A DNA stretch of 64,000 nucleotides from assembly GCA_963573385.1 (NCBI GenBank), contig CAUYLG010005451.1, positions 1 through 64,000 on the forward strand, read 5' to 3'. A program made the translations under genes and the position numbers. Origin of the DNA: Cacajao melanocephalus. Lineage: Eukaryota; Chordata; Mammalia; Primates; Pitheciidae. The notes under the pieces were generated by a model, which was not told the origin of the DNA, did not search any database, and saw only the letters and a list, made by a program, of their open reading frames with translations. Below, one piece after another: positions 14,640 to 25,829 of this stretch (position 1 is its first letter; each line of letters opens with the position of its first letter).

Positions 14640-14984
14640 TGCAGATCAAGTCATCATGATCTGGCTGGAGGTCCTCTCCTTGCTGGGACACCACAGGAAG
14701 GTGTTCGGGTGGTACTGAAATGACTCACTGCCGCAGCGGCTTAACAGGATTACCTAGGGGCTTACGTTGCTCAGTGAAGCATGGCGGGAGCCCCAGCAGC
14801 ACCAGCCAAGCCAAGAGCCGAAGCCGCTATCTGTGTGACTGGGGACGGGAAATTAAAAGTCACTGTAGTCCACTATCTGAGAAAAGTTCAAAAGAAAGAG
14901 TGCTTCCCCCTCCCCTCCCCCATTGGATCTCATCCCTCCTTTTACTACCGATATCTCAGAATGCCTACCTAGAAGGAATTTTGG
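14640..14984 (+). other. CpG-containing unique patch with short well-framed ORF
   Basis: Unique sequence with several CpGs (ccgcagcggc, gtgaagcatggcggg, gccgaagccgc) and a perfect AP-1 site, tgactca, at 14721-14727. An ATG at 14781 has A at -3 and G at +4 and opens a 63-codon frame beginning MAGAPAAPAKPRAEAA, Ala/Pro rich, ending at 14972. I do not recognise the peptide, and nothing shows it is transcribed. It could be a promoter-proximal exon, a micro-ORF or chance. Confidence 0.2.
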
Positions 14985-15105
14985 TTAAACTCTGGGCAAT
15001 ATGCTCAACTTGCAGATTCGAAAGCTGAGGTCCAGAGAAAGGCATAAACTCTCAAGGCCACATAGCTAGTAAGTGATGGAATTGAGAACTGAGTGTGCAT
15101 ATGTT
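14985..15105 (-). mobile_element. MIR SINE relic, antisense
   Basis: Antisense MIR: cttgcagattcgaaagctga, ggtccagagaaaggcataaa, ggccacatagctagtaagtg. Confidence 0.7.
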
Positions 15106-15219
15106 TATTCCCTGTCCAGTGAGGGAGCATCAGGACCTGGAACCATGCAAGGAGGTAAAAGCTGAAGGTAGGGGAAGTGAAGTCACACTGGTTTGTTGGT
15201 ATTTTTTCTTTGCTTTGCT

Positions 15220-15610
15220 TTGAATTAAAGTGAAATTCACATAACCTAAAATGCTACTAAAGTGTACAATTTAGTAACTTTCACTATATTCACGATGTTG
15301 TGCAACCACCACCTCTATCTAGTTCTAAGACATTTTTCATCACCCCAAAAGGAAACCTTATATCATTAAGCAGTCAGTCTATTCCCTCTCATCTTCTAAG
15401 ACTGGCAATTGCCGGCCTGATTTCTGTCTCTATGGATTTGCCTATTCTAAACATTTCATACAAATGGAATCACAGAATATGTGGCCGTTTTGTGTCTGGC
15501 TTCTTTCACCTAGCATGTTTTCAAGGTTAGTCATGTTGTAACAAGTATCACTATTTATTTCATTCATTTTCATGGCTGATTGATATTCCATTGTGTGGGC
15601 ATATTTTGTC
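15220..15610 (-). mobile_element. L1M 3' region, antisense
   Basis: The run cacgatgttgtgcaaccacc, acctctatctagttctaaga, tctatggatttgcctattct and acaaatggaatcacagaata is the widespread antisense 3' portion of old L1M elements. It ends with gatattccattgtgtggg. Confidence 0.8.
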
Positions 15611-15683
15611 TCTCACAACTGATTTTAACTAAGTGGTGGGTGCTGGGGTAACAAGAAGTCTCTTAATTTATTCATGCTTTCTT

Positions 15684-15704
15684 CACTCTGCACTCTGCAC
15701 TCTG
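15684..15704. repeat. 7-bp triplet repeat (cactctg)x3
   Basis: Three perfect copies of cactctg in tandem in otherwise unremarkable sequence. Confidence 0.9.
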
Positions 15705-15755
15705 AAAGAGGCACAGAGTGAGGACTTGGTAATGTCTACCGGATGAGGGTTTACT

Positions 15756-16063
15756 TATTCTTATTTATTTATTTATTTATTTTGAGACAAAGTATAGCTC
15801 TGTCGCCCAGGCTGGAGTGCACTGGCACAATCTCGACTCACTGCAACCTCTGCCTCTTGGGTTCATGTGATGCTCTTGCCTCAGCCTTCCAAGTAGCTGG
15901 GATTAAAGGCACCCGCTACCACGCCCGGCTAATTTTTGTATTTTTAGTAGAGACGGGGGTTTCGCTGTGTTGGCCACACTGGTCTCAAACTCCTGACCTC
16001 GTGATCCACCCACCTCGGCCTCCCAAAGTGCAGGATTGCAAGTATGAGCCACCATGTCTGGCC
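15756..16063 (-). mobile_element. Alu SINE, full length
   Basis: Antisense Alu with a (TTTA)n tail at 15760-15782, ending in atgtctggcc. Flanks gatgagggtttactta and gatgggcatttattga form a diverged target duplication. Confidence 0.97.
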
Positions 16064-16164
16064 AGATGGGCATTTATTGAATGCTTGCCATAGTTAGAGC
16101 TTGGTGAAGCTCCTAGAACCGACAGGAGCAGTGTGTAGCAGCCTGATGTGGAGAAGGATCATGC

Positions 16165-16287
16165 ACTGAACCCAGTAGCGATCTCTGGTTCCAGCTCTTC
16201 AATAACCATCTGAGTGACCCCAATCAGGTTCTTTCCCTTCTCTGGGCCACAGTTTCCTCACCTCTAAGCCAGAATAATAATGCCCAT
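16165..16287 (+). mobile_element. MIR SINE relic
   Basis: Sense MIR: atctgagtgaccccaatcag, cttctctgggccacagtttc, ctcacctctaagccagaata. It is cut directly by the following LTR. Confidence 0.65.
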
Positions 16288-16658
16288 TGTTTTAGTCCAC
16301 TCGGGTTGCTATAATAAGCTGTCACAGACTGGGTGGCTTATTGACAACATACTTTTATTTCTCACAGATATGGAGGATTGAAGTCCAGGATGGGGTGCCA
16401 GTATGGGCAGGCTCTGGTGAGGGTGGTTTTTCAAGTCACAGACTACCAACTGCTTCTTGTATCCTCAAGAGCTGGGAAAGGGTGAAAGAGCTCTTTGGGA
16501 CCTCACCTTACAATAGTAAGGCCAATAATTCCACTCATGCAGAGCCCGCTCTCCTGACCAAATCATCTCCCTAAGGCCCCACCTGCTAACACCATCCCAT
16601 TGGAGCTTAGGTTTCAACACATGAATTTGGGGAGGACACAAACATTCAGACTATGGCA
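16288..16658 (-). mobile_element. MLT1-type MaLR LTR, antisense
   Basis: Starts tgttttagtccactcgggtt and ends cagactatggca, the reverse complement of a MaLR MLT1 LTR. Internal marks are gggtggcttattgacaacat, ttatttctcacagatatgga and caacacatgaatttggggag. The middle is shortened relative to full-length MLT1. It lies within or next to a MIR. Confidence 0.85.
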
Positions 16659-17519
16659 CTGTCCAACTAATCACCTGCCAGGGCTACTGGGAGGAGGACT
16701 CATGACCCCTGCTCTTCAGTAAAGTTACCAAACTCACAAAGGTCTGAATGCAAGTAGGTTTTTGTGAAGACCAGGAGAAGGAACTGAGCTTTGTTCCTGG
16801 AATGGACGCGAGACAGAACAAGTCAGGCCTTTTAGATAAAAGGGCATGAAGGCTGAAGGAGGCACGATGACATATGCTGTGTGCACGCAGAGCGATTGTG
16901 CTATGGATTCCAGGCTCTCACGAGGCTTGGCATTGGGGTTAGGGTCAAGTATAATAGGATCTCCAAGGGCCTCCACTGACATCGTGGCTGCACATAATTA
17001 GACATCTGCCATAAGGGCTGCACCCATGGGTAGAACCACTGACGAGGCCCATGGTGTCCCCACACTGATAATACAGGGACTTCCACCTTTTGACCCTCTG
17101 CAGCCCTCATCCCTACAACCACAGTACAAGAACATGGATCTTGGCACTGGTTTGCTTTTGCTCCCAATTGTTGGTTCAGAGGCCTTTATATGGCAACCAC
17201 AAATGAATCAACTCTGGAGACAAGGCAGACCCCTAGAATGAACCCTGGGTACATTCTGCTGTCATCAGCAAAGGACTTGTGCAGTAACAGCCTCCCTCAG
17301 GACCTAGTAGACTTCTGCTCTTCTGCTTAGTTGCCAGGTGACATGCTAGTTACTGGCTTAAAGCAACATGCCAGTAAGATCAGTATGAGACTTAGAGCTC
17401 TGCCCAACACAGTTAGCTTTGCACCAGAGGAAATGTTGCTCCTCATACCCCTTTACAAAATCAGTTCCCTCCTTGATTTTGATCCTAAGAAAACCAACAA
17501 AAGCACAAAGCTAAATATC
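16659..17519. other. Unique stretch
   Basis: No repeat or gene recognised. Open frames of 60-90 codons overlap on both strands without coding signals. Confidence 0.5.
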
Positions 17520-17815
17520 CTAAGATATTCTTTATAGAATTGCCCATAATGCTGAGCAGCTGGAGACATAAAATTTCAACAATAGGTAAAAGGCAAGAAA
17601 CTTGTTGTGAATCACCACAATGGCACTTCTGCAGCCATAAAAGAAAGATTGCAGCAATATGGCAAATTCATGTAATATTAAGTGAAAACACAGAACCCTA
17701 AAAAGTATTTGTGACATGATTGCAGCTATGTAAAAATGTGCATTATATATGGACAAGAAGATACATGGGACTATGGAAAATAAAAAAAATACTGCAAAAG
17801 AAAAAAGACCTATAG
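17520..17815 (+). mobile_element. Old L1 (L1M) 3' fragment
   Basis: The stretch tttcaacaataggtaaaagg, ttctgcagccataaaagaaa, catgtaatattaagtgaaaa and cacagaaccctaaaaagtat follows the L1M/L1ME ORF2 end and 3' UTR ('aacaataggggactgg...cagccattaaaaagaatg...aagtgaaaaaagca'). Confidence 0.7.
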
Positions 17816-18272
17816 GTAGCTTTTTCTTTAAGATTATCTTTTATACCATCCTCTTTGTATTTCACTAGGTTCAAACCAGGTTCTTATCCAGCTGTTTATC
17901 TGTATCTGTTTTCCCCACCCAATTAGATTTCATACATCCGTCACTATCAAGATATTTATAGTTCTGTTTGTGCTGACTTGTTTCTACCTCCCTTACCTTG
18001 TAGAACCTTCTATAAGTGAAACTCACATGATATCAGGCAAGAGGTGACTAAACAATAATGTGCCAGGCTGCTGTTGGTTGGGAGGGATTTACTAATGCTG
18101 CACTGGAAGTGTCGTGGTGCTTGCAAATGGAGGATCCATTTTCAGTTTGGACTCTAATCAGGAAGAGACTTTATTCATCTAAGAGGTTTTAAAACCCTTC
18201 CCAGCAACCAGGATGTGGGAACTAGAGCTGCCAGGGCTGATGAATTCTGATCCTCACTGAGAAAATGCAGTT
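17816..18272. other. Unique stretch upstream of minisatellite
   Basis: AT-rich and then mixed sequence. No recognised repeat. Confidence 0.45.
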
Positions 18273-18526
18273 TCAGTATGATCAGTGAACAGCAGAGTGC
18301 TCCAGTATCATCAATGAGCAACAGAGTGCTCCAGGATGACGGGTGAGCAAGATAGAGCTCCAGCATGATCAGTGAGCAACAGAGAGATGCTCCAGCATAA
18401 TTGGTTATATCCTGGAGCACTCCAGTGAGCAAGAAAGTGCTCCAGGATAATTGGTTAGAAAGATAGAGCTCTGGCATCATAAGCAAGGAAGGCAGTGCTC
18501 TGGCATGTCTGGTGAGCAGCTGCAGC
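18273..18526 (+). repeat. Decayed ~29-bp minisatellite, about 8-9 units
   Basis: Repeating units follow the pattern ccagNatgatcagtgagcaa plus cagagtgct. Units begin at roughly 18273, 18302, 18331, 18360, 18392, 18422, 18441, 18470 and 18499. Length varies (about 20-32 bp) and units have drifted, with the middle two (ending ggagcact and aagaaagtgct) most altered. The reverse strand yields a 127-residue frame with a repeating LIMLELYL-like pattern, which only reflects the repeat. There is no spacer/repeat alternation, so this is not a CRISPR. Confidence 0.85.
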
Positions 18527-19069
18527 ATTAGCGGAGCTGCCAGTTTCAGAGTAAACAAGCACAGACTAAAGATTCTCTGTGATCAGTAAGTCAGGGTCTA
18601 GAATAACTGATGGGCATTTCAGTCCAGATCACACCATGAAAAACCAGAGAAATGTGACCCAGAGAAGAGAATGCTAAAAACTCCAGGACTCTTCCTCCAG
18701 CCACCTGGATGCCAGATCCCTGCCCCAGATCCTTTGTAATTGGCACCGGAACTTGCAGTGCAGTCCCTGTTTCATTCATTTTCTGTAGGATTATGCAGTA
18801 GATGGTATTTAGGTCTCATTCCAGAGAGTGAGTTCAGGCATCCTCAGCTAATTTTCATTGAGGGTCAGGCTAAAGAATGTCAGGGATTGTGCTATAGAAA
18901 CCTGGACCAGGTGGGGTCTATCTGGCATCTAGAATCAGGGTTCAGCACCGTGTGTAGGCAAACCTGGGAGGCCAACTGACCCTGGGGAATTTTGTTTGAT
19001 CAGGCTGGCTTCTTTTTGAATGAGCTATCTGCTGGATGAGCAAAGTCTTAATCATTACTTTTATAAAAG
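18527..19069. other. Unique stretch downstream of minisatellite
   Basis: No repeat recognised. Mixed composition. Confidence 0.45.
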
Positions 19070-19235
19070 CATCACAGAGGAGAAGGATACATAAGAAAAT
19101 GGTATTGTGGTCAGCTTTGAAAAGGAGGACATCTAGATAGTTGGGGAAAGGGTGAGAGGAACATTTTTATTCTCTTTATACCTTCTGATTTTTTAAAACT
19201 ACTCATTACCAAATCAAATAAATGGGGTGAATAAT
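19070..19235 (+). mobile_element. Possible old L1 3' UTR fragment
   Basis: The run ending in tttttattctctttatacct and ctgattttttaaaactactc resembles L1ME 3' UTR sequence ('ttttattttcttctttatac...'). It could belong to the same element as the fragment at 17520. Confidence 0.4.
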
Positions 19236-19445
19236 GAGTGGTTAGGTAAAATTAAAATGAAAAAACTGAAAAGATTTGCCAGTGACATTTCTCTGAGTTG
19301 GAGACTGAGCTAGCTAGCAGACAATATGGGTGATAAAAATCAAAGGGTTTTGAGAAGACTTTTGCTTCACATAACAGAATGCCAGACATGATACAAGTCA
19401 GTTATTTTGAAATTCAGTCTTTAGAGTTAAGATAATATCTCACTT

Positions 19446-19739
19446 GGCTGGGCGCGGTGGCTTATGCCTGTAATCCCACCACTTTGGGAGACTGAGGCAG
19501 GTGGATCATTTAAGGTCAGAAGTTCGAGACCAGCCTGGCCAACATGGTGAAATCTCATCTCTACTAAAAATACAAAAATTAGCTGGGCGTGGTGGTGCAT
19601 GACTGTAATCCCAACTACTTGAGAGGCTGAGGCAGGAGATCCCTTGAACTCAGAAAGTGACATTGCCATCTGAGATTGCACCACTGCACTCCAGCCTGGG
19701 TGGCAAAGTGAGACTGTCTAAAAATAAAAGTTTTTTAAA
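19446..19739 (+). mobile_element. Alu SINE, full length
   Basis: Sense Alu starting ggctgggcgcggtgg. The target duplication aagataatatctca before it recurs as aagataatatttca at 19740-19753. Confidence 0.97.
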
Positions 19740-19753
19740 AAGATAATATTTCA

Positions 19754-20739
19754 TCATAAAATGCTAAAAAAGAAGAAGTAAATTTATTGTTATCTAATAC
19801 AAATTCAAAATTAGCCACAAGCACAACCTATTGGAAGGACGCGGGAACAATCAGTTCCTCCAGGACTAGAACTGTATCTCTATGGCCCCTGGGGTCACCG
19901 TCTGCATTGTCAAGGAAGAAAAGCTTGGTGGGAAGCAGGATTTGCTACCAAGATGCACATCATCAGCTCCTCAGCTACAGCCCCCTGTGGCCAGAGGCAG
20001 GGGGCCAGGTGTGAGGATCAAGTTCAACTCCTTCACAATCCTATTGCTGAACTGGTCATGCTGGCCAGTGGGACAGAACCCAGACCCAGAACACAAAGGG
20101 GACCTCACTGCTATCCTCCAGAGCACCTTGGATTTTTCTCTGGGGCAAAGAGCTATCCCTGCTCTCTTTCCAACGGGAGCCCAAAGCACTCTGCAAAAGC
20201 CTCATACCCCCAGGCATCATGATGTAATGATGGGGGCAGGCATCCAAAAGGAAGGGAAAGAAGCCATGGAGGGGAAAGCCGGGGAGGAGGCTCCTGCTCT
20301 GTTATCGGCAGGTGTGAGGCAAGCACAGGTGTCTGAATAGTGAATGCCTTACAAAGCACAGACTCTTTGAGATGAGATGGGATCCAAGGGTTTTTGCCTT
20401 TCAACCCTGGGTGCTTTGTGAAACCCTGCCCGTTCTCCAAGTCCCAAAAAGGGCTGAGGTTTAGGTTTCTTAACCATATTTGAATACAGTGACTTGTGCA
20501 AGCAAAGTCTCCAAGTGAAAAGAGAACTAAGCTAATGTGGCCAGTCCTACTTCTTTCTGGGGAAGGGTCACTGGTTGTTTAAAATGGAGCCAGCCTGTAA
20601 GATGCAGCAGTGGTTGAAATCCTGAGACCTAGGTGGCTGTCTGCACTGGAGAGTGCCCAGGAAAAGGCTACAACATCACCAAACCTCTGCTTCAGGAAGT
20701 GGCACTTTCCTGACTTCACCCAACAGGGAAAAGGATGCC
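19754..20739. other. Unique 1-kb stretch, open frames without support
   Basis: A 152-codon forward frame (19882-20340) lies here in non-repeat sequence. Other frames on both strands are open over the same GC-rich patch, and the peptide has no motif I recognise. I do not call it a gene. Confidence 0.4.
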
Positions 20740-20822
20740 TCTCCCTCTTACACCTGACACTAGATCACAGTTGCTGAACGGCTGCACCGGTCACATCTCT
20801 TTCATGCTTAAAAGCTTTCAGT
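20740..20822 (+). mobile_element. L2 LINE, sense (piece 1)
   Basis: Leads into the L2 phrase 'aaagctttcagtggct' that the following Alu has split and duplicated. Confidence 0.6.
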
Positions 20823-21078
20823 GGCTGGGTGCAGTGGCTTATACCAGTAATTCCAGCTCTTTCAGAGGCCAAGGTGGGCAGATCATGAGGTCAGGAGTTC
20901 AAGACCAGCCTGGCCAACATGGTGAAACCCCATCTCTACTAAAAATACAAAAATTAGCTGGGTGCAGTGACATGCGCCTACAATCCCAATTACTCAGGAG
21001 GCTGAGGCAGGTGAATCACTTGAATCCAGGAAGCAGAGGTTGTTTTGTCTCAAACAAAACAAAACAAAAAACAAAAGC
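20823..21078 (+). mobile_element. Alu SINE with internal deletion near 3' end
   Basis: Sense Alu. After ggaagcagaggttg the sequence jumps to ttttgtctcaaacaaaac, dropping about 60 bp that normally contain the 'cactgcactccagcctggg' segment. The target duplication aaagctttcagt is intact on both sides (20811-20822 and 21079-21090). Confidence 0.96.
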
Positions 21079-21090
21079 AAAGCTTTCAGT

Positions 21091-21849
<759 letters not shown>

Positions 21850-21861
21850 CATAACTTTCTT

Positions 21862-21950
21862 CTTTGCCTTTGGATTATTGTGTGCTCCTTGTAGCTTTGC
21901 TCTGGATGGTAAACTCCTTGGAAACAGGAGTTTCTTCTTGCTTTCCATGA
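21862..21950 (+). mobile_element. L2 LINE, sense (piece 3)
   Basis: Resumes after the Alu with ttggattattgtgtgctcct, then gatggtaaactccttggaaa, the 'gactgtgagctccttgaggg' part of L2. Confidence 0.6.
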
Positions 21951-22338
21951 CTTACTTCTCTTGGTTGGGTTGAGCTGTACGTTTGGGATGGACTAACTTG
22001 CAGGGCTGAGTCCAGGGTGACTAGGGGAGCACTGGTTAGCTGAAGCTCTGCCAGGCTTGCTGTACAAATATTTCAGCTATAGGTGAGGAGCTGCGCTGGC
22101 CAAACCTGCTTCCTTGTAGCTGCAGGGTTTCATGCACCGGGTCTATGACCAGCCAAAGCAAAAGGCCACACTAAGCACCTTTTCTGCTCCTACCCTCAAT
22201 CTTGAGTTCAGAAAGATCCCTAGGGATCAGTGCTTTAAATCACCCCTCCCCACTCCCTGTAGGAAAGCCCTCCTTCCAAGAGCTGACTAATGCTTACTGT
22301 CCTTTCCTAAGAAACGCTTTCTGTTGCTTTCTGGGCAG
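21951..22338. other. Unique stretch
   Basis: No repeat recognised. The last 40 bp are pyrimidine-rich and contain a plausible branch-point text, ctgactaat, upstream of the AG at 22337-22338. Confidence 0.45.
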
Positions 22339-22398
22339 GCCGTGTTTTTACCCCGTGCCCATCTCACTCTCCCAGGCCCTCTGGCCTGCCTGGCACAG
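22339..22398 (+). other. Exon-like 60-nt segment (candidate only)
   Basis: The segment is bounded on the left by a pyrimidine-rich acceptor, ctttctgttgctttctgggcag, written here as ctttctgttg + ctttctgggcag. On the right is a strong donor, cag|gtaaggag. Its length is a multiple of three, and it is open in the frame reading AVFLPRAHLTLPGPLACLAQ. It lies in non-repetitive GC-rich sequence. No transcript evidence is visible, and chance pairs of splice-like signals are common in 64 kb. Confidence 0.2.
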
Positions 22399-23240
22399 GT
22401 AAGGAGTCCGATGAGAGTCACCCTTCTCCTGAGAGTGTTCCGGTGGCTCCTGCTCTGCCCCTGGGAGGTGGAAAAGGCACCAGCACAAGGCTTCCCCTGC
22501 CCACTCATCTCAGCTTCTTGCCTTTCTGCGCTGGGCCGCGTCGGGTGCTGGGAGTTTCCTGATCACAAGGAAAAGAGATGAGGGTGTCGGGCAGGGAAGG
22601 AGGCCAAAGAGCAATCCCCTTATTCATGCATTCTTCAGGAAAAAAAGAGAGAATTTGACCTGAGCCTGTTTTCTGAATAATTCGGCATCAAACAGCAATG
22701 AGGCCTGGGACTTTGCCAAGTCTTTGTTTTCTTTTGTTTTTTTCCTTTCCTCCAATCAGCCCAAGGCAATGGGGAGTGGGAGGGCGTGGAGGGGTGGGGG
22801 CTGCACGCTCGCTGGGGCTGAGAGGGAATGCTGAGCCTGCAGAAGTGGCCCATTGACAGCTCCTGCTCAAAGCGGAGGGGCGGATGGCACCCCCAGCTAC
22901 CACCACAAGGGCAGCTCTGTCCTGTGGGCACAGGGCTCCGTCCCAGCCCCACTGGCTAAGAGAGAACAACATTTCCTTATAAGGCCCCAGCTGCTTTGCC
23001 AAGGCTGGATGGCTCCGACAGACTGTAGCTTTCCATTCTCCTCGCGGCTCCATTGCAGGCCTTGAATGTAGCCCTTGTTGTCAGGCTCCTCCTCTCCTCC
23101 TCAGCCCCCACCTCACCTACTTCCACTCCCTGCCAGAGCCAGCCCCACCGGAGCAGGATAAACAGCCCAGAGGCCTCTCCCACGCAGGGCCTGCCTCGGT
23201 TCAGGCCTGCTGGAGGCAGCACAGGGTAGCAAAAGGGACG
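22399..23240. promoter_or_regulatory. GC-rich unique block with CArG box, possible cis-regulatory element
   Basis: This is one of the GC-richer parts of the window and has no recognised repeat. It holds a perfect palindromic SRF-type CArG box, ccttataagg (22975-22984), followed 4 bp later by an E-box, cagctg (22989-22994). Several CpGs occur (gggccgcgtcggg, agcggaggggcgg, cctcgcggc). A perfect CArG is expected about four times by chance in 64 kb, so the motif alone proves nothing. The call rests on the combination and remains an inference. Confidence 0.25.
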
Positions 23241-23529
23241 CCAGAGTCACAGTTTAGGCTGGCCCCGTGGGAAGGGAAGGTCCTTTCCGCATCTGGAAGA
23301 TGGGGTTCTAATGGCCCTGGGGACCAGATTCTTTGCATTGTATTCAAAGCCCTGCCCAGTCAAGCTGTAGGTTAACTTCACAGTGTAACTGCTTTTCCAT
23401 ACCTTCACGGCCAGATTTCCCCTAGCTCTTCCCGTTTCTCCCAAACGCACCTTGCTCACACGGGCCTCCACTGCTTCACCTGTGTTTTTTCCTCCCAAGA
23501 ATGACCCCCATTTATCTGCCTAGGTAACT
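23241..23529. other. Unique stretch
   Basis: Mixed sequence leading into an L2 relic. Some pyrimidine-rich phrases may be further diverged L2. Confidence 0.4.
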
Positions 23530-23780
23530 CATCCTCCAGGCCCCACCGTAGGTATGCCTTCCTCCTCTCCCCAGGAAAAACAAGTCATTTCTTTCACTTT
23601 GCTGCTCAACATTAACGTTTGCACCTCTCTTACAGCTTTTTTGTTTTGCAATTGCAATGGTTCCTTTACCTGTCTGTTTCCTCTGTCAGATGATGAGCTC
23701 CTCCGGGCTCACAAGTTCTCCTCTTTCTCTTTATGTCCCTGAGCTCTCCCACAGTGCCAGACACATAATCCAGCTTCTCA
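23530..23780 (+). mobile_element. L2 LINE 3' relic, sense
   Basis: L2-like order: ccaccgtaggtatgccttcc, tgtctgtttcctctgtcaga, gatgagctcctccgggctca, cccacagtgccagacacata. Confidence 0.6.
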
Positions 23781-24239
23781 AAAGACTGCTGCATAAACGA
23801 CTGAGAGCACAGTGTTGCATAAGTTCAAGAGTCATCTACGGTACAAATACTTGTAAACTATAACGTGCTGTGGACCCACGAAATCTACGACTTTATCTTG
23901 CTGCCCTCGGCTCCAATTCTACTGTTTGTTACACCACCACAGCCCTTTTCCCTGTCCATCCAGTTCTATATCCAGAATTCCAGGCTCACTGCAACCCCTC
24001 AAGGGGTTAACATCTATCACTAAGCCATTACTCAACTTTAGAATCCCAGTGTTGGGGCTACAGGGAATGTATCCAATTGTTGCCACACTAGAGTCCACAG
24101 AGACCCTACAGACACACAGTGGCTGCGTGGAGAAGCTCTGAGTCCTGCTTTTATCATTTATTCATGCGAGGTTCCCATAGCATTCTCGGGGGGTGGTGGG
24201 GGGAGATCTGGTGGCTTTAAAAGTTTTAAGCATACTGAT
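23781..24239. other. Unique stretch
   Basis: No repeat recognised. A short G run (gggggtggtggggggag) lies at about 24188-24204. Confidence 0.45.
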
Positions 24240-24390
24240 TAATGCAGTCTCAACATACGACAGTTGAAACAACTGAGCCCCCTAAAGAAAAGCAACTTTC
24301 CTGACATCTCGTGTGTTAACCACAAACTCAAGACCATACCCAGATCCCGAATTCTTGCTCATCAAAGCCGCTGTTCAGCACATTGCCCTG
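24240..24390 (-). mobile_element. Possible MIR-like relic, antisense
   Basis: The run aactgagccccctaaagaaa, then ctcaagaccatacccagatc and gctgttcagcacattgccct, resembles the 5' half of an antisense MIR/MIR3. Strongly diverged. Confidence 0.35.
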
Positions 24391-25424
24391 CTTAGAGCAG
24401 AGTGATGACAGATGCAACTGCACATCTTGTCAAGCTGAAGTCTTCTGAGTTGGGGATACCTCAAGTTCCAAATAAAGAATTTCAGTCTCTGCCAAAACAA
24501 ATCTTTTTGAGATGGAGAGTCTGTAAAATATCAGGTTAGGGATTGCAAGCACAGCACAGTTAGGTACTATAATAAAACTGTCCCTCTATTCTCCAGGATC
24601 CCAGCAACAGTTTCAAAGAGAACTCTCCCATCCCAAGATAAATTAGCCTGTCCTCCATCCACATAGGGAAGTTTTTCAGAGATGTGTTTGCAAAGCGAAG
24701 CCCATAGTTGATCATGAACCCTGTTCTAACATTATTTGCCACAGAGCCAAATTCAGGATATAAGATGGTTCTGCCTTGGGCTCCATCCAAAAGGCTTAAG
24801 TTACATGAATACCAAAAATACTTTATTATAATGAGATTTCTGTCTTAGATGCCTAAGGGCAGACTGTACAAGAAGCAAAAAGAAGCAAAAGTAATACTGG
24901 GCAAGGACATAGGAGATTTCACACTAGTACCAACTCCAATACTCACGGTGAAACTTAAAGCTAGTCTACTGCCTTTATAGGCCTGAGTTTTTTTTCCACT
25001 ACAAAATGGTACTGATGATGCCTTCACATTTATTTCCAAAAGAATTAGATCAATTGAGACCATGAATGTGAATGTACATTATGACAACAACCAAAAAAAC
25101 ACTAAATAACCAAAAAAGCCTAAATAAGAGCTTGTTAATAATACGCAGCGTTCCTCCCTTTGGGCTGTTCTTCTGGGTACAGAAGAGAAAAAACTCCCCT
25201 CTCCAGGTTCCTGTAATGTTTGCTCCAACCCCTAGCCCCGTCATGGCCTCTGGCAGTCATACTACTGCTGATCACTTTCCAAGAAATCAGGAGGGGTTAG
25301 GGCACTCCTATTAGATTTGCTTCGAGAAGCTGGAAAGCAGACAAAGGGAACCATTCTATCACCCTGTATTCTCCTCCCCTTCCTTCCCAGGTACAAAAAG
25401 AAGGGATTTTCCACTTGTAGGTTC
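24391..25424. other. Unique 1-kb stretch free of recognisable repeats
   Basis: No Alu, L1, L2 or LTR text is visible. Short open frames occur on both strands. Candidate for comparative (conservation) inspection only. Confidence 0.45.
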
Positions 25425-25530
25425 TGGGCGGGCTGAGTGAATTTGGGAAGTTGTTTCGCTTCACTGAGCCTCCGTTTCCCATTATGCAAAATGAAAAGGT
25501 CAAACAGAATGGTATTTAAATTTAGGGGCA
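25425..25530 (+). mobile_element. MIR SINE relic
   Basis: Sense MIR core: gtgaatttgggaagttgttt, cgcttcactgagcctccgtt, tcccattatgcaaaatgaaa. Confidence 0.65.
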
Positions 25531-25829
25531 GCAGTGTAATTTACTGTCAAAACAGAGATGCTTTTAAGAATGAAAATATGCATAATTAAAAATTATACCA
25601 AGATGGCCATTGCAAACAGGACTGTCCCAGGCAAACCAGGACTATAAACATCTTAGCCCCATTTCAATCTGGACTATTACTGGGAAAAAAAAAAATGACC
25701 TTGAGAAAAAGAAAGTTCAGTTCCTCCAGTGTCATCTTGGCCACACTGAACTTCTGATTGGTTCTACATGTTGTTTTTACGTTTTTCTTAGTCATTAAGA
25801 ACACCTCAATATTAAGTTGCATATAACTT
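25531..25829. other. Unique AT-rich stretch
   Basis: No recognised repeat. Confidence 0.4.

Noticed and set aside
18175..18558. 127-residue reverse frame with repeating motifs, also considered as a CRISPR-like array
   Set aside because: The periodicity is a tandem minisatellite with no unique spacers. The frame is a by-product.
19882..20340. 152-codon forward frame
   Set aside because: Several frames are open over the same GC-rich patch. No motif, no splice or promoter context.
22500..23230. CpG island
   Set aside because: GC-rich, but CpGs are too few and scattered for an island by eye.
24188..24204. G-quadruplex
   Set aside because: A single short G-rich patch without four clear runs of three or more separated by short loops, beyond a marginal case.
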